NCBI RefSeq assembly: GCF_019976755.1
Contig: NZ_AP023441.1
Coordinates: 2,725,501-2,789,500, forward strand
DNA length: 64,000 bases
Source: Nostoc sp. MS1
GTDB lineage: Bacteria; Cyanobacteriota; Cyanobacteriia; Cyanobacteriales; Nostocaceae
Direction: 5' to 3'
The position numbers were made by a program, and so were the translations under genes. The notes beneath the pieces were generated by a model. The model had not been told where the DNA came from and ran no database searches. It saw nothing but the letters and a program-made list of their open reading frames with translations. Below, piece after piece: positions 35,467-43,409 of the stretch (position 1 is the first letter of the stretch; every line of letters begins with the position of its first letter).

Positions 35467-37182
35467 TTAATAATGATTACCTGATTTGCGATGATGGACT
35501 GCGGTTACACCATCCTGATTTAAGACTTTGCCATTCTCTACAGTGGCGTAAACTAGCCAGTGATCACCTGACTCCATCCTATTTTTGACTGAACACTCCA
35601 AATATGCCAGGGCATCTTTGAGTACAGGACTGCCGTTTTCAGCTTGTTCTGTAGCTACATCAGCAAATCTATCTTGTGCTGGGCCAAAGGGTTTGAGGAA
35701 GTGTTTCATCAACCCCAAGTGATTACCTTCTTTGAGAACATTGAGAACAAACTTATTACCAGTGTGGGTAAGTGTTTCCACTGCTCGGTCTTTAGCAACT
35801 GCAATAGTTAAGCCAGGAGGATTAAAGCTGGCTTGAGCTACCCAAGAGGCTAACATGGCGCTGGAAATTTCGCCTTGCTTGGCGGTGACTACACACAATG
35901 AACCAACTATGCGCCCTACTGCTTGTTCTACGTTGGTGGCGGGTAGACTTTGCGATCGCACTTTCTTAGCTTTCTTCAAGCCTTGAGCAAAGTCGGTTCC
36001 GGCTTCTTCACACAATTGCAAGGTGACTTCGTTGGGTTTGAATTTGACGCGGATGGGTTCAAAGCCAAACCGATAACCTGCATCTTTGAGCTTACTTTCT
36101 ATTAAATCAACGGCTTCACCACTCCAACCAAAGGAACCAAACACACCAGCTAGTTTATTATTGGTGGCGGTTGATAACACTATTCCTAAAGCTGTTTGTA
36201 CTGGTGTAGGTGCATGACCGCCAAGTGTTGGGGAACCAATCACAAAGCCAGCCGATTTCTCTACGGCTGCACGAATTTCTTCAGGGTCGGCAAATTCACA
36301 GTTAATTGATTCTACAGCAACACCAGCTTTGGTAATGCCACGAGCGATCGCTTGGGCTAAGGTGGCTGTATTCCCGTAAGCAGACGCATAAATCAACGCT
36401 ACTGTCAAGTCAGCAGATGTCTGTTGTTGGCTCCATTCCCGATAGGCGTGTGTGAGGTCGATTAAGCCGTAACGGACTAAGGGGCCGTGTCCGGTGGCGT
36501 AAAGTCGGGCGGGATAATCTGCTAGTTTCTCTAAGGCTGTTTCTACTTGCCGGGCATGGGGAGCCATCAAGCAATCATAATAGTAACGGCGGTCTTCGTT
36601 GATTGTCTCCCAGCCCTCATCAAATACTTGGTCGCCGCAAATATGCGCCCCAAATAGCTTGTCTGTGTAGAGAATTTCGGTTTGGGGGTCGTAGGTACAC
36701 AACTCGTCAGCATAGCGGGGGTTGGGTGTGGGGATGAATTGCAAATCATGCCCTTTACCTAAATCAAGGGTTTCATCACCCCGCATAATCAAAATTGGTA
36801 AATCAGGCTTTTCTAGCGCCCCGCGTAAATTAATCGCCCCTGGATTAGAACAGACAAAGGTAACTTGTGGCGCTATTTCTAGTAAAGCTTTTAAGGTTGC
36901 GGCTCGGTTGGGGTTAACGTGACCGAGAATTACATAATCGATAGTTGTGACATCTAGTCTTTGCTGCAACGCATCCAGATAGATTTCCGTAAAAGTTTCC
37001 CCAGGTGGGTCAATCAAGGCAAGCTTATCACCTCGAATGAGATATGAATTAGCCGTTGTTCCTTTTGCTAAAGCATACTCAATTTCAAATCTCAATCTTG
37101 TCCAACTGCGCGATCGCAGTACAGTTGTATCTGTGCTAATTGGTAATACTTGAACGTCGCGTGGTTTATTTTGTGGCTTCAT
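35467..37182 (-). CDS. flv1: Diflavin flavoprotein, Flv1-type
   Basis: Part of the cyanobacterial Flv1/Flv3 system that reduces O2 to water at the acceptor side of photosystem I. The 571-residue protein has a metallo-beta-lactamase-like domain (~1-250), a flavodoxin domain (~262-400, VALIYASAYGNTATLAQAI) and a flavin-reductase domain (~425-571, ISSAMLASWVAQASF). The diiron ligand motif that is HxExDH in canonical proteins reads HVNPNR at residues 88-93, as in Flv1/Flv2. This distinguishes it from the flv3 gene 6 kb away. No clear terminator; its 3' flank is a repeat with a nested insertion. Confidence 0.93.
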   Translation of the reverse strand: MKPQNKPRDVQVLPISTDTTVLRSRSWTRLRFEIEYALAKGTTANSYLIRGDKLALIDPPGETFTEIYLDALQQRLDVTTIDYVILGHVNPNRAATLKALLEIAPQVTFVCSNPGAINLRGALEKPDLPILIMRGDETLDLGKGHDLQFIPTPNPRYADELCTYDPQTEILYTDKLFGAHICGDQVFDEGWETINEDRRYYYDCLMAPHARQVETALEKLADYPARLYATGHGPLVRYGLIDLTHAYREWSQQQTSADLTVALIYASAYGNTATLAQAIARGITKAGVAVESINCEFADPEEIRAAVEKSAGFVIGSPTLGGHAPTPVQTALGIVLSTATNNKLAGVFGSFGWSGEAVDLIESKLKDAGYRFGFEPIRVKFKPNEVTLQLCEEAGTDFAQGLKKAKKVRSQSLPATNVEQAVGRIVGSLCVVTAKQGEISSAMLASWVAQASFNPPGLTIAVAKDRAVETLTHTGNKFVLNVLKEGNHLGLMKHFLKPFGPAQDRFADVATEQAENGSPVLKDALAYLECSVKNRMESGDHWLVYATVENGKVLNQDGVTAVHHRKSGNHY

Positions 37183-37460
37183 AATTTACTTATTTGAAAG
37201 TATTTTTGATAAATTTGTCACTAGATTTAAACTATTGCCAAAGTGTAGGCATTCACAACTTTAGGAAATGAGTAGCTATTTATAATTAAAGCTTAGTTTA
37301 TTTGAGTAGATTTTCAGCGTTGATGATCAATGAGATAAATGTTTAGTAATCTCAATTGTGAATTTGGATTTGAGAGAGCGATAAGCGTAGCTTAAGCCTT
37401 TGGCTATTGCCTCAAACAACGCTGTTACAATAAAGGCATACTTGATGCCGTATTCATTCT

Positions 37461-38150
37461 ATGACCATCGCTCAAGAAATCAATCCGCAAACAACATTCT
37501 GCCAGGATGTTACATTTCCTCCTAGTGACATATACAGTGATGAACCACCCTTGGAAAGCGAACTACATCTAGAGCAAATCATGCTCTTACTACAATGTTT
37601 AAAATGGCTGTGGCGGGAGAGGAATGATTTCTATGCGGTGGGAAACTTGACTATTTACTACAGTCCCCATCAACGTAAATCAGAGTATTTCCGAGGGCCA
37701 GACTTTTTCGTAGTGCTAGGATGTGAACGTAAAACCAGAAAAAGTTGGGTGGTATGGGAAGAACACGGCAAATATCCCAATGTTATCGTTGAAATTCTGT
37801 TTGACTCCACAGCTGATACAGACAAAAATTTAAAAAAAACAATTTATCAAGACACCTTCCGCACACCGGATTATTTTTGGTTTGACCCTTACACCTTAGA
37901 ATTAGCTGGGTTTCATTTATTAGATGGTGAATATCAACCTCTGCAACCAAATGAACATGGGCATTTGTGGAGTCAACAATTAGGATTGTATTTGGGTGTA
38001 CATGAAGGATTATTGCGTTATTTTACACCAGAACATCAACTCGTACCCACGCTGGAAGAAATTGCACAACAAGCGCAGCAAGCACAACAACAAGCAGAAC
38101 GTATGGCGGCTAAACTGCGGGAGTTGAATATCGATCCAGATACAATATGA
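37461..38150 (+). CDS. Uma2 family (DUF820) putative endonuclease
   Basis: A 229-residue member of the PD-(D/E)XK-like Uma2 family, very abundant in cyanobacteria. The core shows FRGPDFFVVLGCERKTRKSW, then YPNVIVEILFDSTADTDKNLK with the catalytic-type Asp and Glu spacing, and YFWFDPYTLELAGFHLLDG. A glutamine-rich coiled-coil tail (AQQAQQAQQQAERM) ends the protein. Function in the cell is unknown; the family is often associated with mobile or accessory regions. It is divergent from flv1. Confidence 0.88.
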   Translation: MTIAQEINPQTTFCQDVTFPPSDIYSDEPPLESELHLEQIMLLLQCLKWLWRERNDFYAVGNLTIYYSPHQRKSEYFRGPDFFVVLGCERKTRKSWVVWEEHGKYPNVIVEILFDSTADTDKNLKKTIYQDTFRTPDYFWFDPYTLELAGFHLLDGEYQPLQPNEHGHLWSQQLGLYLGVHEGLLRYFTPEHQLVPTLEEIAQQAQQAQQQAERMAAKLRELNIDPDTI

Positions 38151-38164
38151 GTATTTTAGGCAAG

Positions 38165-38278
38165 CTATTGAGTAAACTTAGTTTGTATTTTGCGACTTTG
38201 TTTTGCTATGGTTAACGGTTCGTCTAAGGAAAGTTGACCAAGTTCATTAACAGTTCCTTGAACCTCAATGGCTTTCAT
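38165..38278 (-). pseudogene. Truncated small antitoxin-like ORF remnant
   Basis: The frame starting MKAIEVQGTVNELGQLSLDE, then PLTIAKQSR, resembles the N-terminus of small cyanobacterial beta-strand antitoxin-type proteins (which normally continue with VKVIVL or similar). Here it breaks into KIQTKFTQ and stops after 37 residues. It is convergent with the Uma2 gene and upstream of the DUF433 gene. Probably a remnant; similarity is from memory of the family pattern. Confidence 0.5.
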
Positions 38279-38344
38279 TGGTGTAAATCTGAGTTTACCT
38301 TTAATAGTATAGAGTTTATAACCATACATCACGAAGCCACAACC

Positions 38345-38575
38345 ATGCAAAATCTTACCAGAATTACCCGTAATCCAGAGGTGATGGGCGGTAAACCCTG
38401 CATTCGGGGAATGCGCGTTACTGTTGGTACTATAGTCGGTTTAATGGCATCTGGACATACCAACAGCGATATCCTCAAAGCGTATCCCTATCTGGAAGAA
38501 GCTGATATTTATGAGGCACTTGCCTATGCTGCATGGCGAGTTGAAGAAATTGAAGTACCTCTCACAAGTGCATGA
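38345..38575 (+). CDS. DUF433 family protein, antitoxin-type
   Basis: A 76-residue DUF433 protein, the usual antitoxin partner of a DUF5615 (PIN-like) toxin. The sequence MQNLTRITRNPEVMGGKPCI, then RGMRVTVGTIVGLMASG, contains the conserved GGKPCIRGMRVTV core; the end is helical (YLEEADIYEALAYAAWR). ATG 38345 is chosen because the longer frame upstream has no family similarity. Its TGA overlaps an ATG that opens a truncated toxin frame, so the antitoxin may survive without a functional partner. Confidence 0.88.
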   Translation: MQNLTRITRNPEVMGGKPCIRGMRVTVGTIVGLMASGHTNSDILKAYPYLEEADIYEALAYAAWRVEEIEVPLTSA

Positions 38576-38640
38576 AAATTTTGATTGATATGAACCTTTC
38601 GCCTAATTGGGTTGCGGTTTTTGATAGGTACAATTTGTAA
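38572..38640 (+). pseudogene. Truncated DUF5615 (PIN-like) toxin remnant
   Basis: It begins at an ATG overlapping the DUF433 stop (ATGA), the standard arrangement of these pairs. The 22-residue product MKILIDMNLSPNWVAVFDRY, then NL, is the N-terminus of DUF5615 proteins with the first catalytic-type Asp, then stops. The remaining ~90 residues of the family are absent from the following DNA, so the toxin is deleted. Confidence 0.7.
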
Positions 38641-38660
38641 TGTCGCTGCTGCAAAAGTGC

Positions 38661-41600
38661 TTAAATTATTTTGGTGAAGAGGATTTGCTTTAAGCTTCGT
38701 ATTGCACGAGTAACAAAATTATGCTGATGCCAAGCTTGATAGAAATCGGGGTAAGGCATATTCTGGGAGCATTTCCACAAAACACTGTAGCAATTAGCAT
38801 CAAATTGCTGATAAGCACTTAAAACATTGACTACCTCAAAGCGAGCCTGATTATTATGTAAAATTTCGCTTAAGTTTGATGCTACAAACATACGGGTGAT
38901 GTAATCCTTAATATTTGATTGTAACAGTTTTACCAAAGCTGCGCTCGCTATTTTATTACCAGGGTCGATCATTCCTAAGCTTTTTGCTACATACATACGA
39001 GTTTGGTAATCCACATTATTGGATTGCAGCAGTTGTACTAAAGCTGTGATCGCCAGTTTATCGTTTAGTCCAATTTCCCCTAAGTTTGATGCTGCCTTCT
39101 TAAGTATGGACTCAGGCACATCTCTGAATTGCAGCAGTTGTACCAAAGCTGTGACCGCTATTTTATTGCCAGGGTTGATAATACTTAAGCATTCTGCTAC
39201 CTGCCTACGTATGTCATAATTCACATTATTTGATTGCAGCAGTTGTACTAAAGCTGTGATCGCCATTTTATTGCCAGGGTTGATAGTCTCTAAAGTATAT
39301 GCTGCCCGCCTACGTATGTCGTAATCCACATATTTATACCTAAAATCTTGATTTGATTGAAGCAGTTGTACTAAAGCTGTGATCGCTATTTTATTGCCAG
39401 GGTCGATTTTACCTAAGCTTTTTGCTGTATATATACGGGTGTCCTCATGCAAATCTTTAGATTGAAGCAGTTGTACTAAAGCTGTGATCGCTATTTTATT
39501 GCCAGGGTCGATTTTACCTAAGTTTTCTGCCGCCTCTATACGAAGGGAGTTAGACACATCTTTAGATTGAAGCAGTTGTACTAAAGCTGCGATCGCTATT
39601 TTATTGTCAGGGTCAATAGTCCCTAAACTTTTTGCTGCATATATACGGGTGTGATAATCGACATCAGGTGATTGCAGCAGTTGTACCAAGGCTCTGATTG
39701 CCATTTCATTGCCTGTGCCTATTTTTCCTAAGCTTTCTGCTGCCGCTCTACGGGTGTAGTCATACACATCTTCGGATTGCAGGAGTTTTGCCAAGGCAGT
39801 GATTGCCATTTCATTGCCTGTGCCTATTTTTCCTAAGCTTTTTGCTGCCTTACTGCGGGTTTCGTCAAGTACATCTTCAGATTGCAGGAATTTAACCAAG
39901 GCAGTGATTGCTATTTCATTGCCTGTGCCTATTTCCCCTAAGCTATAAGCTGCATTACTATGGTTGTCCTTATCCGCATTATCTGATAGAAGCAGTTGCA
40001 CCAAGGCGGCGATCGCCATTTCATTGCCTGTGCCTATTTTCACTAAACTTTTTTCTACCTGCCAACGGACGTGGACAGGCACATCATTGGACTGTAGCAG
40101 TTGCACTAGGGCTGTGATTGCTTTTTTGCGGTCTGTCTGTTGCAGTGCTAACTTAGCTTCCTCTTCAATTGGATATGGAAATTGTATCCATTCTTGTTTT
40201 TTAATGTAGAAATGACCAAAGCACCACTTGATAATTTGCGCTATTATTTCATCGGCTCTAGTAGAATTATCTCTAAACTCTTTAATTCCTGCGGCTGCTA
40301 AAAAATAAGCATAATACTCATAAAATCCTTTATAGAAATCGTCTAGATTCCAACATTCATCTTTAAAGTTGACTAAAGCATCAATAAACTCTTCCTTTTG
40401 CTGATTAAAATGTTCTTCTTCTCTTCCCAACCATAGTAATATTGTTTGCTTCCACTGCGGTTCAAAAATCCGATATTTCTTATTTTTAACAGGTTTATTT
40501 TTGTGTTTACGAGGTAAGAAAAAGTCCCAATTATCAATTGCTGTAGCAGCAAAATACTCTTGAAATGAGGCATGAAAGAAAGCGTAAAAAGGTTTTTTAT
40601 TTGCATCTATTCCTACTTGATTCAACCAGCCACGATTTAGTGCTAATTTCAGCAGTGAATTTCCATCATCCGTATTACCCAAAAACCCAGTTACAAAATC
40701 CTGACGCAAACGAAAACGGGTTGATTCTTTATCTATCGATTCTTTCGCTAATTCCCCTAATTTGATATTGAGTTGCTGACGCTGGTGAGATGTTGTAGCA
40801 AATTCTTCTTGTTTCCACTTGTAAAAATCATCAACAAATTGCTGATATAATCCTGCTTGAGTATACGGTAATTTTCCATCTCCTGATTGCCAATTTAGGC
40901 ACAGTAGAGTTAAACGTAAAGGATTTTTTACTAAATCTTGAATGCGTTCTTTACCTTGTTCTTTCAACGCAGTACATAACTTCTTTCCAGTTTCGGGAAT
41001 TTCAATTTTAGTGAACCATTTAGCAATAAATTTTTCTACTTGTTCTGGATAAGAAAAGTCTAAAGTACGATAGATATCAAAATTATCAAGTTTATGAGTA
41101 TTGCCATCCCATAAATTAACTCGACAAGTCATTACAATTCGCGCTTGAGCAATAAACCCTACTTCACGGAATTGTCGCGCAATTTCTTCTAGAGGATTAG
41201 ACGCAGATATTTCATCTAATCCATCTAGCAGCAACCACACATGATTTTGATTAAATAAAGTTACAAGGTCATCCTTTAGTTGCTTGGGTACATCAGCTTT
41301 ATCCTTTTTCTCTGCAACCTGTGTCAACCAAGTTTCAAACAGATAAGATTTGAGGTCTTTACCTTGTAAATCTGCTAAAGATACCCAAATGACTATCGAC
41401 TGGGAAATCTCACGAGATACCCGATCTGCAATCTGTTGTAATAATGTTGTTTTTCCTGCGCCTGGTTCACCAATAATCGCAATTCGCCTACCCTGACTTT
41501 TAGGCGTGTTCTGTTGTTTGAGAACTTCTTCTAAAAAAGCATCATGCTCAAATGTTCTAGTGATTTCTGTCTCTTTATACAGTTCTGAACCCTGTTCTGG

Positions 41601-41702
41601 AGAAACATCACCTTGAGGCTTCGGCTGTTTTTTACGCTCAACTAATCCCAGTGGTACATAAACATCATCAACTTGCAGCGCAACGCCTTCTGTTAATGTC
41701 AA
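38661..41702 (-). CDS. NACHT-domain STAND ATPase with C-terminal HEAT repeats
   Basis: A ~1013-residue signal-transduction ATPase; bacterial NACHT proteins include anti-phage defence factors. Walker A is IIGEPGAGKTTLL (~residues 77-88), Walker B VWLLLDGLDEIS (~155), sensor region RIVMTCRVNLWDG, and FHASFQEYFAATAI ends the NACHT module. From ~560 to ~960 there are about a dozen HEAT-like repeats (AITALVQLLQSxDV, then AAxSLGKIGTGNEM). The only start available is TTG 41702 or another non-ATG codon; no ATG lies before the Walker A motif. The same frame stays open upstream for 35 codons to the TGA at 41808, where the preceding ORF ends, suggesting the two were one gene. Confidence 0.85.
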   Translation of the reverse strand: MTLTEGVALQVDDVYVPLGLVERKKQPKPQGDVSPEQGSELYKETEITRTFEHDAFLEEVLKQQNTPKSQGRRIAIIGEPGAGKTTLLQQIADRVSREISQSIVIWVSLADLQGKDLKSYLFETWLTQVAEKKDKADVPKQLKDDLVTLFNQNHVWLLLDGLDEISASNPLEEIARQFREVGFIAQARIVMTCRVNLWDGNTHKLDNFDIYRTLDFSYPEQVEKFIAKWFTKIEIPETGKKLCTALKEQGKERIQDLVKNPLRLTLLCLNWQSGDGKLPYTQAGLYQQFVDDFYKWKQEEFATTSHQRQQLNIKLGELAKESIDKESTRFRLRQDFVTGFLGNTDDGNSLLKLALNRGWLNQVGIDANKKPFYAFFHASFQEYFAATAIDNWDFFLPRKHKNKPVKNKKYRIFEPQWKQTILLWLGREEEHFNQQKEEFIDALVNFKDECWNLDDFYKGFYEYYAYFLAAAGIKEFRDNSTRADEIIAQIIKWCFGHFYIKKQEWIQFPYPIEEEAKLALQQTDRKKAITALVQLLQSNDVPVHVRWQVEKSLVKIGTGNEMAIAALVQLLLSDNADKDNHSNAAYSLGEIGTGNEIAITALVKFLQSEDVLDETRSKAAKSLGKIGTGNEMAITALAKLLQSEDVYDYTRRAAAESLGKIGTGNEMAIRALVQLLQSPDVDYHTRIYAAKSLGTIDPDNKIAIAALVQLLQSKDVSNSLRIEAAENLGKIDPGNKIAITALVQLLQSKDLHEDTRIYTAKSLGKIDPGNKIAITALVQLLQSNQDFRYKYVDYDIRRRAAYTLETINPGNKMAITALVQLLQSNNVNYDIRRQVAECLSIINPGNKIAVTALVQLLQFRDVPESILKKAASNLGEIGLNDKLAITALVQLLQSNNVDYQTRMYVAKSLGMIDPGNKIASAALVKLLQSNIKDYITRMFVASNLSEILHNNQARFEVVNVLSAYQQFDANCYSVLWKCSQNMPYPDFYQAWHQHNFVTRAIRSLKQILFTKII

Positions 41703-41807
41703 AGGATTTGTTGTCAGCTTACGCCGTTCCGCAATTATTGCAAGACAGATTTCACGCCATTCATCGGGAGTTAACTTTGTCCCCTCCTCCCCTGGAGACG
41801 GCTGTAG

Positions 41808-42254
41808 TCAGTTGTAAGTATTATTCTGTTGCTCAATTTTGATTTGTTGAGCAACCATTGCACCTTTTTCCGCTTTAATTTCTTCTGCTAACTTCGCAAA
41901 GTTATTGACAACTGACGGCTGAGATTTAATTTCATCTGCTTTATTTTTAATTTCTTTAGCAGCCTCAGAGTGAGTGCTGTTAACTGCTGTTTCCACATCT
42001 ACAACAGCTTGAGCAATTTCGGGATCTTTGTCTACTGCGGCTTTGAGTTCTAGCACTGCTTGACCGTAATCTAATGGCTGCGGTTCATTACTAGTAAGAG
42101 ATGGAGCTTTATCCTTTTGGCGCAGTAATTCTATCAACTTACTAGGAGCAGTCCATAAAACATCACCAATGTTTTCGCCAATTTTCTCCTGTGCTTTAGT
42201 CCACAGTACGTTAGCGATCGCAGTAGCTACAGCAGTCAAGCTCACAGTTATCAT
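41808..42254 (-). CDS. N-terminal region of the STAND protein, now a separate 148-aa ORF
   Basis: The product (MITVSLTAVATAIANVLWTK at the start) has a hydrophobic N-terminal helix, a lysine-rich loop, and a long helical region of the AVDKDPEIAQAVVDVETAV type, ending IKIEQQNNTYN. It could be the effector or effector-associated part of a STAND protein. It ends at a TGA and the identical frame then reads LQPSPGEEGTKLTPDEWREI, which leads without stop into the NACHT ORF. It may be an intact small protein, half of a broken gene, or be joined by read-through. Confidence 0.65.
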   Translation of the reverse strand: MITVSLTAVATAIANVLWTKAQEKIGENIGDVLWTAPSKLIELLRQKDKAPSLTSNEPQPLDYGQAVLELKAAVDKDPEIAQAVVDVETAVNSTHSEAAKEIKNKADEIKSQPSVVNNFAKLAEEIKAEKGAMVAQQIKIEQQNNTYN

Positions 42255-42442
42255 AAATCCACTATCAATAAACCAAATAGTGTCAAAATTTGATGTGTCT
42301 ATTCTACTGGTAAAACTACTGTTACGCGAAAACTGAAGGCGATCGCTCTTGGCGGCTGTATAGTCAATTGTACTGAGCGACTCTTTACCCCTAAACTTAG
42401 GTAAGATGAAATGCGATCGCCATGACTCATCAAGGGTATATC

Positions 42443-43252
42443 TTATCTGTATTTCTCCACTGATTCCACAGCAACATTAAATTGTTGAGCAATCTGTTCG
42501 ACACTCATCCCAGTTTTTAGTAACAGTGGGACAGCAACTTTCAACATTTCAGCTTCCCGTTGTTCTAAACCTTGTTTTCGACCTTCTTCTCGACCTTCTG
42601 CTTTGGCTTCTTGATATACTCTGGTTTGCTCTAAAGTTATTCCTAGCATGGCTTCCACTTCCTCCCTACTTAAAGACGAAAACTTGTAAACAGCAATTGT
42701 CGTAATCATTTCGATGATTTCGTTTTTCGGCAATGTGCCTGTTTCTTCTAATTTTACCCGTTGAATTAGTTGCTTTGCTTCCTCTGCCATTACCTTGTCT
42801 GAGGCAATTGTCAACTGTATTAAATTAATACCTATTGGCTGAGTATTAGGATCACCTAATTCATCCAAATAAATGCGCTGCACTTGTTCACTATTGAAAA
42901 ACATTCGATGAGTTCTGGTATCACTTGGCTCTAAACTCCGTGAAGGAAATATCACTACACAATACCAATCATCGTATTGAGATTGATTTCGGTACAAATA
43001 CGTCAGCGACTCCGTAAAAAAGCGATGATAAAGACTTTCATCTTTCTGAAATTGAACTTCGGCAAAATAGATAACTCTAGATGTTGCGTCTTCTGGTGGT
43101 AGAAAAACGCCATCAATGCGAAAGGCGGTTTCTTTCACCTCCACTGACTCAAATCGATAGTTTTGCGCTTGTGCGGGGCGGTTATCAATCAGTTCAAATA
43201 TTAACGCTGGAAATCGCTTGAAAATTTGGTAATAAATGGAGTCACGTTTCAC
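42443..43252 (-). CDS. Rpn family recombination-promoting nuclease (DUF2887)
   Basis: A 269-residue PD-(D/E)XK nuclease-family protein common in cyanobacteria. It starts at GTG (KRDSIYYQIFKRFPALIFEL). The core has FRIDGVFLPPEDATSRVIYF followed by AEVQFQKDESLYHRFF, giving the D...ExQ active-site pattern. It ends with a typical charged linker (AKAEGREEGRKQGLEQREAE) and a small helix-turn-helix-like end (MSVEQIAQQFNVAVESVEKY). Rpn proteins promote RecA-independent recombination in E. coli; some relatives act in phage defence. It lies in the accessory segment between flv1 and flv3. Confidence 0.88.
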   Translation of the reverse strand: MKRDSIYYQIFKRFPALIFELIDNRPAQAQNYRFESVEVKETAFRIDGVFLPPEDATSRVIYFAEVQFQKDESLYHRFFTESLTYLYRNQSQYDDWYCVVIFPSRSLEPSDTRTHRMFFNSEQVQRIYLDELGDPNTQPIGINLIQLTIASDKVMAEEAKQLIQRVKLEETGTLPKNEIIEMITTIAVYKFSSLSREEVEAMLGITLEQTRVYQEAKAEGREEGRKQGLEQREAEMLKVAVPLLLKTGMSVEQIAQQFNVAVESVEKYR

Positions 43253-43322
43253 AAAAATATCGCCATATTATGTTGATAATGCAGGAGTATTTGAATTAGG
43301 CAAATTTTGATGCAGTCATCCA

Positions 43323-43355
43323 TTAAAAAGACGTTGCACTACAACGTCTTTTTAA
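43323..43355 (-). terminator. Rho-independent terminator of flv3
   Basis: A perfect 14-bp stem TTAAAAAGACGTTG / CAACGTCTTTTTAA with a 5-nt loop. On the minus strand it ends in a T-run. It lies 55 bp downstream of the flv3 stop. Confidence 0.9.
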
Positions 43356-43409
43356 CAGTGATTCTCGCTCTGTTCACTAAAACGATAGGATGTGTTAGTT
43401 GGAAATCCC

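Noticed and set aside
35322..35588. Plus-strand 88-codon frame at the flv1 3' end
   Set aside because: It is made of repeat DNA and the antisense of flv1; no independent support.
39100..40120. Regularly spaced repeats of ~100 bp resembling a CRISPR or satellite
   Set aside because: They are in-frame HEAT-repeat codons of the STAND gene, with a continuous open frame.
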